Source: Eucommia ulmoides (taxonomy: Eukaryota > Streptophyta > Magnoliopsida > Garryales > Eucommiaceae). Taken from it: 64,000 nucleotides of DNA. Under the pieces are notes generated by a model. That model ran no database searches and was not told the origin of the DNA. It saw only the letters and a program-made list of their open reading frames with translations. The stretch lies in NCBI GenBank assembly GCA_016647705.1, contig CM028339.1, positions 25,831,803-25,895,802 of the forward strand, read 5' to 3'. This document shows positions 22,592 to 35,336 of the stretch, piece after piece (position 1 is the stretch's first letter; every line of letters starts with the position of its first letter). The position numbers and the translations under genes were made by a program.

Positions 22592-24660
22592 TGTTGGTGC
22601 GTAAAACTGATATACACCTCGAGTATGATCCAATTGGATGACGGGTGGATTTTCTTGCTGAGGTGGAGTCGTCAGTTGAAAAGTCCTTGAGTGAGTTGCA
22701 CTGGGTCCTGGGAGGACTGCTGCTGTGTCCAGAGTCCTACTCCTTAGGGAGTGTACCTGCAGAAGGCTCAGACCAGGATTTGTCTCTGTGAAGCCCCTCC
22801 GGCGTGGTAATCAGTGCCTAGAGAGAAAAAGGTACAATAATGCAGCAAGTAAACAAATGAATTCGAGTGTAATGTAAAGCGTATTCAAGCGCACATCGGG
22901 CTTGCATAGCCCCCGATATATATAAGAGTTGTAGATGATTAGTTGGGTCTAAACACGATTAATTAGTCGAAACTCTGTGTTTAGCCGATAATCCGGGGTA
23001 TTTAGGAGATAATCATTGGGCTTAGGCTTTTGGGCCCATTTGGAAAAGCCCACGGGCCTCTGCCAGGCCTGTGGCGGTAATCTAGTGGAGAAGAGCGGAG
23101 ATCCGTTGAGTTTTGGAGAAGAAACGAGCTAGAAGGGGGAGTCGGTCGAGGTGAACGATTGAGTCCCTAAAATCAACTGCCCAGGGCACGGCATAGAGCT
23201 AAGAGCAACATGTCCGTACGGAGATCCTCACTCCTTCCTAGGTACAAATGAGATTCCAAGGACGAGTCATAGTCGGCATATTCTCTAGCTTAACGTTGTA
23301 AATTTCGAAATGTGTCCCTATCACTACGAAAGATGGACAGGTGGCTGAGTCCCAAGTGCTGACTCGGAGGTACCCAAAAATACCCTCATCAACTACACCC
23401 CTAGCCTTATGCGACGAGAGAAGCGAGTGCGTTCAGGGATATTAATTCCTAGCTAGAACGGGTGTCTTGGAGACTTCAAAACGTGGGAAACACCTATGAT
23501 CGACATTTTTCCAAGAGTTAGTTTTTCCTAAGGAGTTTATTCGAAATAGTCCTCTATACGGTTGGGGTCCGGAGTCAGGAAGCATGGCAGGGCGACCCCA
23601 AATTGCTTCAATTTTTAGGACAACAATTTGTCAAAAGTTAACTTTTTTGGGAGAGCGAATTTGAAATAGACCCCCATAGAGCAAGGGTTCGGGGTCAAGT
23701 AGCACGACAAGATGACCCTAAAAATTTTTGATTTTTAGGGTGTCATTTTTTCCACGATTAGAATTTTCTGAAGAGCTAATTTGAAATAAGCTCCCATATG
23801 ACCGGAGTCCGAGGTTAGGTAGCAGGGTAAGGCGACTCCACAATTTTTTTTATTTTCAGGGTGACACACGTTCATCGTGAACAAGCCCTGAGCATAGACT
23901 GGGCTTCACTGCGGAGAACATTGAGGCGAGCCCTAGGGGAACACGCTCCATGGACAGGTAAGAGGACGGGGGGTTGCACCCCCCATTCAAAATTTAAGGA
24001 GGGCAAAGTTACCCCCCTAAACAAAAGAAAAAAAAAAAAAAAAAAAGTCAAGGGGGCTGCCCCCTTCCCCCTAGGCCAACGCCACTACTGGCTGCAAGGC
24101 CAACTGCCCTTCCCCCCCTTTATTTTTTATATTTTTTTGCTTCCCTTTCCCCCTTAATAATTTTATTTTTATTTTTTTTTCGTACACATGAATTTTTTTA
24201 GGGGAAAATTTGGGATAAATCCCCATCTGCGCCCAGTCGGCCTGAGGCAGCACGACAGGACGGGAAGAGCAGGATAAGACGACGCCGATTTTAGAAGATG
24301 TGGTGAAATTTCTGGACGACACTCCTGGATGACGTTCTTGGAGAAGGTCATTACTGGACCCTGCCGGCTAGGAGTACCATGGAAGGGTGGTGCCTGTCGC
24401 GACCCGGACCCTGCCAGCTAGGAGTAGTACGACAAGGTAGTGCTCATCAAACCTAATAGTTCTGGTTACGTGGCACTGAGGCTGAATCTGTAGACGGTGC
24501 CATGCATAAGGACGCCAAGGCAGACATTGCTAATAAAGAGGCCCCCGAGGAGGGCAAGATTGTACACTAATTTTTGCTTATTCCTATTTTCAGAGTTGTA
24601 AAATTTTGAAAATTTTGTTGAAAGAACTTATCGCCTCTGCCCAAGGCCATGGACCACTAG
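22592..24660 (-). repeat. 3' LTR of the outer Tat-like element (upper end uncertain)
   Basis: The lower end at 22592 is clear (TGTTGG on the plus strand, CCAACA on the minus). A minus-strand TATA box (TATATATCGGGGG) is at about 22912-22925. The upper boundary is a guess, set near a purine tract (plus CCCCCC at 24661-24666). The U3 part contains 120-bp tandem repeats and a smaller duplicated block at about 24355-24450 (CCCTGCC-GCTAGGAGTA twice). Confidence 0.5.
23507..23866. repeat. Three 120-bp tandem units in the LTR U3 region
   Basis: Units start near 23507, 23627 and 23747. Each carries a motif like GAATTTGAAATAG, a CCCCATA or CTCTATA stretch, GGAGTC or GGGGTC, then GCA(T/C)G and GCGACCCC, and a TTTTTAGG tail. 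A degraded partial unit may lie at 24190-24300. Confidence 0.7.
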
Positions 24661-25029
24661 CCCCCCAGTCTGGGACACAAGCGGATTGCAAGGAAATCAT
24701 GTCGCGGACTCAAGATAAGAGTTTCCCAGAGTGCCTGGTCCTCCCGGTCCGCAGGGGCGCAACGCGGCGGTTGGACCCCCGTGGCCGGTCATTGGGGAGT
24801 TCTTCGTAGTCAAGCTAATTCAAGAACCCTTTTAGGTTATCTTTATTTAGTCCGTGTAGGAGCACCTTTTCCTTTTAGAACGTCGGACTTATAGTCGACT
24901 AGTAGGGAGAGGTACTTGGTTGCGAACCCTCTAACCCAATCAATGTCCCGCCCTTGGTGGATGACCTTGGTCTTTTCTCGGGTACGAGCTATTGACTTCC
25001 GAAGAGAGTCTGGTTGTTACCCTCAATGT

Positions 25030-25287
25030 TGAGCGCCGAGATGAGACTTGTGAAGAGTTACTTGTGATGCCAAGAGTCTGGATATTGGGTGGAGAATCAC
25101 CCGTGACTCAGGACGGCAGAATGCAACCGTGAAGAATCACTCACGACGCCAAGAGCCGAGATACGGCTTAGAGGGTTGGAATACAGCTGTGGAGAATCAC
25201 TCGCGATACCAAGAGCCAAGATGCCACTTAGGGGGTCGAAATATAACCGTAGAGAATCACTCGTGACGTCAAGAGCCAAGATACGGC
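25030..25287. repeat. 60-bp tandem array, left part
   Basis: Units of 60 bases carry GGAATACAGC-type, GTGGAGAATCACTCGCGA and AGAGCCGAGATACGGCT motifs. About three clear units, with a degenerate one upstream. The array resumes at 36842 beyond the nested element. Confidence 0.88.
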
Positions 25288-26743
25288 TGGTAGTGCGTAA
25301 AATACACCGCTACTTACTCTCGCAAGTATAAGAGGTCTAAGTTTTAATATAATGGACCTTTGAAGATTGGATATCATTCCCACAGGAAAAAATGTCAATA
25401 ATTGAATACCGTCATTTATGTAGTCTCATGTTATCCTAACGATTAAAGAAATGATTTAAAATTAAACTAAACTAAACTACAATTAGTGGGTTAATCTTAA
25501 CTAAGTTAATTAGCTAGGGATTGATTTCGTTCATTTAATACATGTTTGATTTCATTTAGTTAACAATAACGGAGTTTAGGTATCTGACAATCTCGATTCG
25601 TAAACTCCTCCGCCACCTCTTCCGAGTGTAAGACGGGGGAATATGCGACTTTGTGTCAATGAAGAGGTTCCCCTCAATGTCTTAAAGACTCTAGGCCGCG
25701 TGAGTCTTGACCCAACGTCATCGATTGCACACTGACTAACGCCCTCCCAGGTTGTTAGATCATAACGATGTGTTTACTCTAATCCGAATCCAAGGTTACT
25801 TCTTCTGAGTGTCAAACCCTAGATTCTCAAATCCAACCCTAATACTATTACAAGCATACTAAGATCGTCATCAATTGATAAACACAATCGGATTTAAAAG
25901 CAACAACCATTAAAGAAACATATATTAAACCAAACGAATATTTACATGAATTAAATCTAACTAATCTCTAATTAAACTAACATGATCTTAGACATTACAA
26001 TATTAAATCAAGAGGATATCATCAACATCAATAATAAACATTAAGTACAAAGATGGAAACAATGGAAGAAAAATCAAATCTCAAAGTGGAGTAGTCCACT
26101 TTCCCCAAAGAACAGTCTGCCCAAGCTTCCTCTTCTCCATTGATGAACTTCTTTTTTTAGCTCTTCAAGAATTGGCCAAGAACACTTCCTAAAACTAATC
26201 TAATCTACTTCCTAAATTATCTAATCCTAATTAAGGTGAAAGGAGCTCTCAAAACATCCTCAGGGATTATGACAAAAATTAGGGGAGAAAAGGGTTAAAA
26301 AACAAGGTTTGGAAAATACCTTCAAAATATCTAAAAATAGATATTTCTGTGCAGAGTGTCACCGCCTAGGCGGTGGTTGAGTTGGTTAAGCTTTTGTCGG
26401 ATCTTCGCCTAGGCGGTGGTTTCTCCGCCTACGCGGTGGCTGCTGGTACAACATTCTGACGTTATTTCGCCTAGGCGGTGGTTTTCTCGCCTAGGTGGTG
26501 GTTCAGCACTTTAGCACTCCAACTTTCTGTCTCTTTTTCGCCTAGGCTTTGGTCTTCATGCACCGAAACCCTATTCTTCACGTTTTGTTCACCGTTTCTC
26601 CACTGTTTTCGCTTGTTTATCACTCGTTAATGTCCCTTCAGCTGTTTTACACTAAAACAAACTAAAACAAAATTAAATATAACTAATATGCTCAAAAACT
26701 AACAAATTCGGTTTCAAAATAGATAGGTATTTTACACCTATCA
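25288..26743 (-). repeat. Athila-type LTR A (3' end of the array)
   Basis: 1456 bases. Very similar to LTR C over its whole length (for example CTCATGTTATCCTAACGATT and AAAGAAATGATTTAAAATT). Contains a cluster of CCGCCTAGGCGG-type palindromes at about 26365-26560. Adjacent to a purine tract at 26744-26757. Confidence 0.88.
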
Positions 26744-28492
26744 ATACCCCCAAACTTAGAATTTTGCTAGTTCTCGAGCAAAACACTAACACTAAACTAA
26801 ACTAACTAATGAACTAACCAACTAAAAATGAAAAAATTACATACAAAAGAAGTACATGCATGTAAATATAAAGTTCAATCGAAAAGACCAATTTGTTCCT
26901 CCCTCAATATCCCTAAATCTGATCAAGTTCGAGAAGTAACCCACACCAAGTGGTGTTCTAGAATTTCAACGATCAATATCAATAAAAACCATTTTAGATC
27001 CATTTGAAGTGTGTGTGTGAGAACTCAAATGTGTAACTATTCAAATACCGGATTGGATTATTCAATTGTTAAGCTCATAACTTAAACTGTTGAAGGATTC
27101 ATGAAAACCATACGCTTGATTGGAGTCTACTATCCACTAATGTAGGCTTGGATATTCACAGAGATCAATAGGGCTTGGTTTGGCTTTGGAGAACGACCAC
27201 GGGTAACACTGGAATTGAAAATAAATAATCGTTTTAATTGAACGATACCCGAGGTAAAATCATTTCTTGCTATCCTCTTTTATAACCCTACACATTTAAA
27301 GTACAACTCTGAATGAGAATTAAAGATCCTTGTATTCACTTGTTGAAAGAAAAAAAAAATGAAAACTATATTCACGTTTTTTTTACAACATATTTCTAAA
27401 TTAATTCGAATTATTACAGTTTTAGGAGAGTGCAAAAAGAAGTTAGAGAAACACACCCCCAAACTTATTCAAATTTATAAAATTTTAGGAATATGTACAA
27501 AAAAAGAAACGATAGAAACACCCCCCCCCCCCAAACTTATTTTAGGAGCGTGCAAAAAGAAATACGAAAGTGACAAGCGAATACACTAATACCGAATCAA
27601 TAAAAATTTATCAGAAACCTGACCGCTCACTTGATTTCACTCAATTTTGAAAATTAGGCTTAGCGATATTGGGTTAGGAAAAATTTAAATGAAAAGAGTA
27701 TTTGAACGTTTTCAGAATTGATTAAGTTATCGGCTTCGACAGGAAAAATAAGGAATGAAAATTTTCAGGTTAGCTACAACGGTTCAAGTGAAAAAATGAC
27801 AGCCTAAATCACGTCTCCGGAATTACCTTACCTAGGATTCCGCCTCAAGTTTCCCCCAAATCAAGTTCTAGTTTCCTCATTTTCTATCATGAGCTTAATA
27901 TTGAATAATCAACGTCTAATTGTTCAGAATATTATACATTGAGTCCGAATGTCGTGTGATTTTAGGATCGAGATAATTTTTACCCAATTGACATGGTAAG
28001 CACACAAAACACGCATGGAAGGCATTACCCCCGACCTCAATATGCAATTAGGGGATAATTCTCATCATCGGGACTTAGCCCAAATGAACTCAACAACTAA
28101 ACATGCAAATACAACTTCATACATACACAATTCTAAACTAAATCTAATACTAACATACATAAATTAATCTAACACTACACATGCAAAAACAAAAATTAAA
28201 CTAAACTAAACTAAAAATTTAAAAACTAAGACATTCATTAAAATAATAAAATACATACATAAACATAATTTTGTACATAAAATTTTTTGCATTTTGTTCA
28301 AAAAATAATAATGGTTCATCATTTTCTACAAAAAAAATCAAAATGGATGAACATCCACTAAACTAACATCCATTCCATACCAATACATGCTTGAACAAAA
28401 GAAGTGTTCCACAATCAGCGAACCCAATAAACATATAGCATTAATGCAAACAAAATGGGTTAAACACATACCTAGGGAATAAGACTTATTCC

Positions 28493-29630
28493 CTACTGTT
28501 CACCTGATGAGGAGTCATCATCGTCATCTCGTTGGAAAGAAGAGTGTGGTTTCTATAGTAGATGTGGTGGCACGGATGGCATCGGAGGGTAATCATGCAT
28601 CTCAAGGCCAAGGCCTTCGTAAATCATCCGTTGGACTTGATCTTGCTGCCTCGAATATTAGTCTAGTAAAGAACCGATCTCGTATTGGTTTTAGAAGATG
28701 ATCTGAAGCTTATTATATACCCTCTCCTAGGAGTTTTCATTTCGGGCTTCGGAAGGTTCCTCTGTCTCGTCAGTTGGCTCTTCCCCTTCCCTAGGCTCGG
28801 GCTCAGCTGTCTCTTACGCCCCAATCTTCCACAAACAGTTTATCTTTGATAGATTTAGTGGAATTATAGGGTGGCATAGGTTTCCCCCGAAATACCGTCA
28901 CTCTAGCTAGTCAGAAAATATGGGTCAAAAGTGATGGAAACGGGAGGCCACCCTTTACTGAATTTGCATCATGCATGATCGATGAGTAGATCAAGAATCC
29001 AATGTTGATTGCTTTTCCGGTTTGAATTTTGTAGATAAAAAAAGGCCCTGTCCTTTGAGACGTCTAAAATATGTGACGTCAGTAGGAGGCTTCCACAAAT
29101 GAAATGGTGCTAGATTTTTGGAATTGGATTTAGGTATTTCACCGAGAAAGTAGCGACATTCGGTCCTAGTGTTTCGACTTGACTTCGCTGGACGTGATCT
29201 TTTTAATGACCCTATACAAAGTTGGTTCTTGGCTTCTAGTAGACCTCAGTGCCGATAGTCCAAAGAAATCATTGATAAAATCAGGACTGAAGATGATCAG
29301 CCGATTTTGAACTCTTGCTTGGTAGTATACGGCCTCCATAGCGTTAGCATAAAATTCCTTTACCAAAGCTACCTCGCCCGGGGGTGGCGATTTACAGAAT
29401 TGTTCCCATTGGCGGCTTCGAATTTCTTGTTAAAATTTCACTGGGAGATCCTCTATCGGACCAAAACCACGTTGGCGTATGCAGGTTCGAAAGGTTTCGT
29501 GTTTGTTGTAATGCTCCTCTACTTGTTTTGACACAAAAAGGTTAGCATCATAGTCAACTTCGGTCGGCACCCCGGGTTGCGAACTCGACCCTTGTCCTAT
29601 CACCCTCTTCTTAGCTACCCTCTTCGGCAT
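28493..29630 (-). pseudogene. Plant retrotransposon-encoded protein (putative plant transposon domain), broken
   Basis: Starts MPKRVAKKRVIGQGSSSQPG at 29630. A central region reads LVKEFYANAMEA, IIFSPDFINDFFGL, then AINIGFLIYSSIMHDANS and GLPFPSLLTHIF, the order seen in the plant domain often called 'putative plant transposon protein' that occurs in non-autonomous gypsy-like elements. A Glu/Pro-rich hinge follows and a C-terminal tail RDDDDDSSSGEQ ending at TAG 28493. Several stops and frame changes break it. Its biochemical role is not known to me. Confidence 0.62.
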
Positions 29631-30257
29631 TTCCTAACAATCACAATCACAAAAAACCAATACAACCTCATTATATATGAACAATTGAAAAACATAAACC
29701 TACAAAATCACTTTATCAAGAATACATACATCTCAAAACAAACACCCATTTGAACTTTTCAACCAAATCTCACAAATATGACATACTATCTTAGTTCACA
29801 TACTTAACCAATCCTTTTAAACATGCTCATCACCAAGAATCAAACCAAAAAACCAAAGAACTTTGAAATCACGAAAATAGGGTTAATGGGTTTAGGGCAA
29901 AACTTCAAAATCCAATGATTTTTAACATAATCATGCAAACCAACCAATAATTTCAACAACTAGACTAAATGTAAGGTAAAATAAACTTACTTGTTGAGAA
30001 TTTATGGTCTAATCAAAAGAGAAAGAAGAAAATGCACCGTTCACGCAAAAACCCTAAAATTTAGGAAATAGGGGTAGAGATCCGATTCTTGGTGGTTGAT
30101 TCGTGATGGAAATGACTAATTTTGGTAATGGAATGATGATTTTTTAGTATTGGAACGGTTTGGAAGTGAGGTTTTAGAGAGAAGGTGGAGGTTTTTGGGG
30201 AAGGAACCATGCAATATCAATTTTGAACGAACAAGTTTGTTTTAACTGCTGAAGGTT

Positions 30258-30372
30258 CACCGCCTAGGCGATGGATTCCGCCTAGGTGATGGACTGTTTT
30301 TATACAAAAAAAAACACAACCAGTAGTCTTACGGCCTAGGTGGAATCCACCACTTAGGCGGTAGGCTTGGAG
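30258..30372. repeat. Palindrome motifs outside the LTRs, in internal region 1
   Basis: Four copies of an ACCGCCTAGGCGATGG-like motif, the last in reverse arrangement (GGCCTAGGTGG and CCACTTAGGCGG), lie between the primer site of LTR B and the coding frame. They match motifs inside LTRs A, B and C. Confidence 0.8.
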
Positions 30373-30930
30373 CTCCTTCTTTATATTTTTCTCAAATTTT
30401 CAAAATACGGCTCCACCCCGTACATTTTCACTTCGCTTGTTCAACGTGTTTAAACGTGAAACACTTCCCCAAGCGTCCACACTCCTAAATTCACTTCCGA
30501 ACACGTTCCGAAGCCATGCCAGCTTCCAAAAAAAATAAATAATAAAATAAATAGTAACAAAAATCGGGTAATTTGATACCCTGAGTTTCATTTCAAAAAC
30601 ACATATAGCACTTGCTTTACCGTCCCCAGCTAGACTTTTGTGTTACTAAGTATTTTTCACCAAAATTTCCCATAGACAAGGAATTTGGGCTCAAATGCTC
30701 AATTAGATCAAGATCATGAATTGAAGTCGGCGTCATCTCTCTGTCCTTATCATTTGCAATATAAACTCGATCTCGGGATTAAGAATTAAGAATTCCAATC
30801 TTCTTCATCATTTCTCGCACGGCTTGATCACATTAACGTAATAAAACAAAAATTAAAAATTAAAAATAAAACAAAATAAATGTCAGAATTAACAATCAAC
30901 CTCTTAGTCGCAATATCAACTTAAGATTCA

Positions 30931-30953
30931 CAAAATCCCCGACAACGGCGCCA
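30931..30953 (-). other. tRNA-Asp-type primer-binding site next to LTR B
   Basis: The minus strand reads TGGCGCCGTTGTCGGGG, complementary to the 3' end of plant tRNA-Asp with one mismatch (expected TGGCGCCGTTGCCGGGG). It lies a few bases inside LTR B, defining B as a 5' LTR for the region 26744-30959. Confidence 0.8.
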
Positions 30954-30959
30954 AAAACT

Positions 30960-32653
30960 TGGTAGGGCGTAAAATACGCCGCTACTTACACTCGCAAGTA
31001 TACAAGGTCTAAGTTTTAGTATCGTGTGATCATGAAAGATCAGGTTATCGTGTCCACAGGGATTGGTTTTGACTATAATTGAATACCGTGTTTATCATGA
31101 CCTAATTTTATCTAGGCGAAGATAAATTGAATAAAATTAATTATACTAATACTAATTTAATTTATCTAATTAAATTAACTATACTAATATTACTATGAGA
31201 TGTTTAGGGAAAGTATTGCCTAGGAATTAACTTTTGTTTACAAAAATGTGTTCGGTCTCGTTTTAGTTTACATTAACGGTGTTCGACTTATCCGACAATC
31301 TCAGTTCGTAAACTCCCTCGCCACTTTTCCTGAGTGTAAGACGAGGGATATAATGCGACTTCGTGTCAACGAAGAATTCCCTCTCAATGTCTTAACGACC
31401 CTAGGTCATGTAAGTCTCACCCCAACGTCATTGATTGTACACAATCCAACTCCCTCCCGGGTTATTGGATCGTCGCGTTGTATTTACCCTATCGACAATC
31501 TCCGTTCTAATACTCTCTCGCCACCTCTCTCGAGTGTAAGACAAGGGAATACATGACTTTGAGTCAATGAATAAGTCCCCCTCAACTTCTTAACGACCCT
31601 AGGTCACGTGAGTCTTGCCCCAACGTCATTGATTGTCCACAATCCAAACCCCGACCGGGTTATAGAATCGTGGCGTTTGTTTATTCTAGTCCGAATATGA
31701 AATTTGTCAAATCCTGTATTCTCGATATGTAAATATAAGCATAATAAATAAACAATACGGCAAATACAATCAAAATAGCGAAGAACAATCGCTAACCAAA
31801 CACAAACTCAACAAAACAATACTTTTATAAATATATTTTAATCCCTAGACAAAAACCCATTTAGCTCATGACCATAGCTGGTTATACAATGAAAACAAAG
31901 CTAAAAATGCTCAACTAACTACCAAAGTTAAGAAATAAAAGAAGAAACGAAAGAAACTTAGCCTAGTCTGTAGATTTGTCGCTAAAAACGCTTCGGGATC
32001 GCTTCTCCTTTATCGCAACGTGATCTTCTCCTTAGAAATTGGTTGAGCACTCCGAAAACCTCTCAAAATATCCCTTTATATGTTCTAAGGGGTCTCTTGG
32101 CCTAATGGAAAGGAGAGGAGATGAGGAGAAAATTAGGCTCAAAATATCCTAAAATATCTAAAATAATATCTAAACTGGCGCAGAGGTTTTTGCCTAAGCG
32201 AAGGAAACTTCACCTAGGCAAAGTTACTGCAGGTAGGTTGGTTAACTTTCTGCCAGATTTCCACCTAGGCGGTAGAATTTTCTGCCTAGGCCGAAAAACT
32301 ACAAGTTTGTATTTTGTTTTGACTGTAACTTCTTCATCCAAACTCTGATTGAGGTGATTCAAAAACCTATGGAAATCTAAGAAAAATATATACAACTTCT
32401 ATGTTTTGAGTGTTTCCAAAATCAGATTTCATAATAGTCCAAAACAGCCTTGAAGTTACAGCACTTGTACCGACTTTACACATTTTCGCCTTTTCTCCAC
32501 CGTTCTTGATCTGATTTGATTATTTTTTATCCGTTTACATACCTTTTCACCTCAACCACCTGATTTAGACAAAAACACATAAAAAAATTATTAAACATAC
32601 TCGAAAACTAACAACGTTCGGATTGGAAATAGATAGGTAATTTACACCTATCA
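30960..32653 (-). repeat. Athila-type LTR B (middle, diverged)
   Basis: 1694 bases with the same termini as A and C, the same conserved U5 part (GTAAAATACGCCGCTACTTAC) but a quite different centre, with an internal repeat of the CTCCCTCGCCACTTTTCC-type block (31310 and 31510). Contains CTAGGCGG motifs at about 32190-32300. A primer site abuts one side and a purine tract the other. Confidence 0.85.
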
Positions 32654-34271
32654 AATACCCCCAAACTTGGAATTTTGCTAGTCCTTGAGCAAAACACCCA
32701 TGCAATAAAAGAAAATATAACAATTAAAAATGAAAAATGAAAACACGATAAACTAATATGTGCAAGTTTTGAGTATCATCTACCGGTCAAACGAAATATC
32801 CCTCATCGGCCCCCAATCCTATCAAGTTCAGGCATAAAACACATCATGTAATGTTCTAGAATTTCAACATTTATAATAGTAAATATCTTTATAGATCCTA
32901 CTAAAGTGTGTATGTGTGTTTAAAAACTCAAATATATAACTGTCTGTTAATCGGATTGGATTATCCACCATATAAGTGCATAACAGAAAAAAAAAAAAAA
33001 AAAAAAAAAAAACCCAAAGGTATAGGGAATCCATAGGCTTGACCTGGGATCTATTCTCTACTAATGTAGGCTCGGAAGTTCAAAAAGATCAATAGGTCTT
33101 GGTTCGATTTAGGACAAATGGTCAAAGGTAAATTTGAAAAAGAAAAAGGGTTAACGTCGTTAACTTGACGTTACCCAAGGCACATTGCTTGGCACTCTCT
33201 CACTCTCAAAACCCTATACATATAACTGAAACAACCCTAAACATAATTTTAAGAACTTTGTACTCACTTGTCAAAAAGAAACAGAAAATAAAAACCGTAT
33301 GTACACTTGATTTCTTATTTTATTTTATTTTATTTATTTATTTATTTTTAACAAATACACCCCCAAACTTATTTGATTTGTACAATTTAAGGGGTGTGTG
33401 AAATATGATAAAAACAAAATGACAAGTGAGTACTCGAATACCGAACCAATTAATAGTTCGCCCAAAACTCAACCATTCACTTCAAGTAGCATAATGAATG
33501 CTAACTTGATTCTCTCAAATTGTGCCTTTGGCTTAGCATTTTAGGTTTGGAAAGAATTTTAATCGGTTACGTGGTATTGGTTAAGTGTTCAAAATTGAAA
33601 TGGCTATTAGGCTTCGACAGGGTAACGAGAGGTAATGATTTAACAAAGTTGGCTTAAAAAGGCTCAAGCGAGAAAATGAATGCCTAAATCATGTCTTCCG
33701 AACTACCTCACCTAGGATTTCGTCTCGAATTTCTCCCAAATCAAGTTCTAGAAACCCTAATATCATGAATTTAGGTGACAGATAATTGTTTTCAAATCAA
33801 TTAGACGGTTATATAATAAGTTTTCATGCTCGTGCAAGTAAGATCTATAATAACTATTACTAAAACATAACGTTGAGCACACAGAACATACATGCATGAG
33901 TTTTACGCTCGACCTCAATAAACAACCAGAAGACAGACTCATCATTGGGTAATGGCCCAGATGACGTCAAAACTCAGCACATAACACAACAACTATCCTA
34001 AACAGACATGCACACGTAGAAACAATAAAACATACTAACTAAAACATATACTAAAAACATACTACACATCACATCTGACTCAAACAGAAAATTCCCATAA
34101 TAACCTAGTCAGCGATCCCAATGACATGATAAATCATTATAATGTAGACTAGGGTTTAGAACACGTACCTGGGAGGCAAGAGACTCTCGCCTCCGTATCA
34201 AATCAGTTATGATGGATCTAACTTATTCTTTTCCTTGAGTTGTCTCCCAAGAAGCGCTTGGTTTATGGTTG
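32654..34271. other. Internal region 2, 3' part; no gene seen
   Basis: Begins with a purine tract on the minus strand and continues as AT-rich sequence with an A run at about 32986-33011. It is homologous in layout to 26744-28490 of internal region 1 (shared blocks such as TGGTGTTCTAGAATTTCAAC against TAATGTTCTAGAATTTCAAC), so the two internal regions share 3' ends. No frame is recognised. Confidence 0.55.
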
Positions 34272-35170
34272 TCAGCCTGATACGCTGACGTGATCATCAA
34301 ATAGCAACTTCCACCCGTAGTAAGTGTCGTACAACATCACATACGGGTCTTGATTTAGTACGCCCTCAAGACTAGCGAGATGTGGCAATGTATAGCTCGA
34401 GCTTTCAATGACATGCCTCACCGGCTCATGTACTTGGTGGGCATGAAAGAACGTTGCTAGTGGCGGCGAAGGATCATTGAGCCACATCGGATCCTCATAA
34501 ATATGATCGTCTTGGATCGAGTGCGGCGTCACCAACTGGAATTCGAACAGTGAAAATTCACAACACTTAATGTATGAATCTTCGTCGATCTAATCCCAGT
34601 ACCTCCCGCTTGTCTCCGATTCCTCGTGGTGGCTTTCGCAATAGGATTCGACTTGTGAATCTCCAGGTGCCACCACGTTTGACTTTGCCTCAATCAAGCA
34701 GATAAGTTGACCGATGTGCGCCTGTAAAGACGTTATGGTCGCATCGATTTTAGTGTAAATCGTCTCAATGTTGTCGAGACGATCCTCGTGCTCATTTAGC
34801 CAGTCATTCGTCTCCCTCCAAAGTGTCTGAGTCTCTCCAATAAAATCAACGAGTATTTCTTCCAGGCCAGGAGAAGACTCAACGTATTGGTTCGGGGTAT
34901 CAACCCATGGTGCTGTAGATTGCAACTCTGATAATCAAAGGCCGCCATGTCTTCCAACATCCAGTGGGCTTCGTCCGTGGTTAGTTGGTCGAAAGAGGTG
35001 GTACCGTTTTCTCTTTCAACCCACATTCTGATTGCGGCTTGTAACCCATCGATGAAGTTTAGTAGTTGACACTCCCTCGGGAATCTGTGATTTGGAAATC
35101 GGAGTAGCAAATCCTTGTATCGATCCCAAGCACAGTAAAATGGCTCAAAATCTCGTTAAAATAACTGCAA
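34272..35170 (-). pseudogene. Athila-type gag remnant
   Basis: The N-terminal part has the retrotransposon gag pattern: PFYCAWDRYKDLL, RFPNHRFPRECQLLNF, GLQAAIRMWV and EAHWMLEDMAAFDYQS (35170 to about 34940, with a frame change near 35110). A long C-terminal part follows with a helical segment (ETNDWLNEHEDRLDNIET near 34790) and then acidic sequence ending at 34272. Two or three frame changes and a stop interrupt it. This internal region carries gag whereas internal region 1 carries a different protein. Confidence 0.68.
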
Positions 35171-35336
35171 GAGTACCTATTGATCTACCATCTTCAAGCA
35201 CCCTGCGAGAAAAGAAAAAAAAAACTACAAAGAAAAAAATTATACACAAAAGAAATGCCTAAAGTAAAATCTTGTTATTTACTCACAATATCAATAATAA
35301 CCAAAAACACAATCCCCGGCAACGACGCTAAAAACT

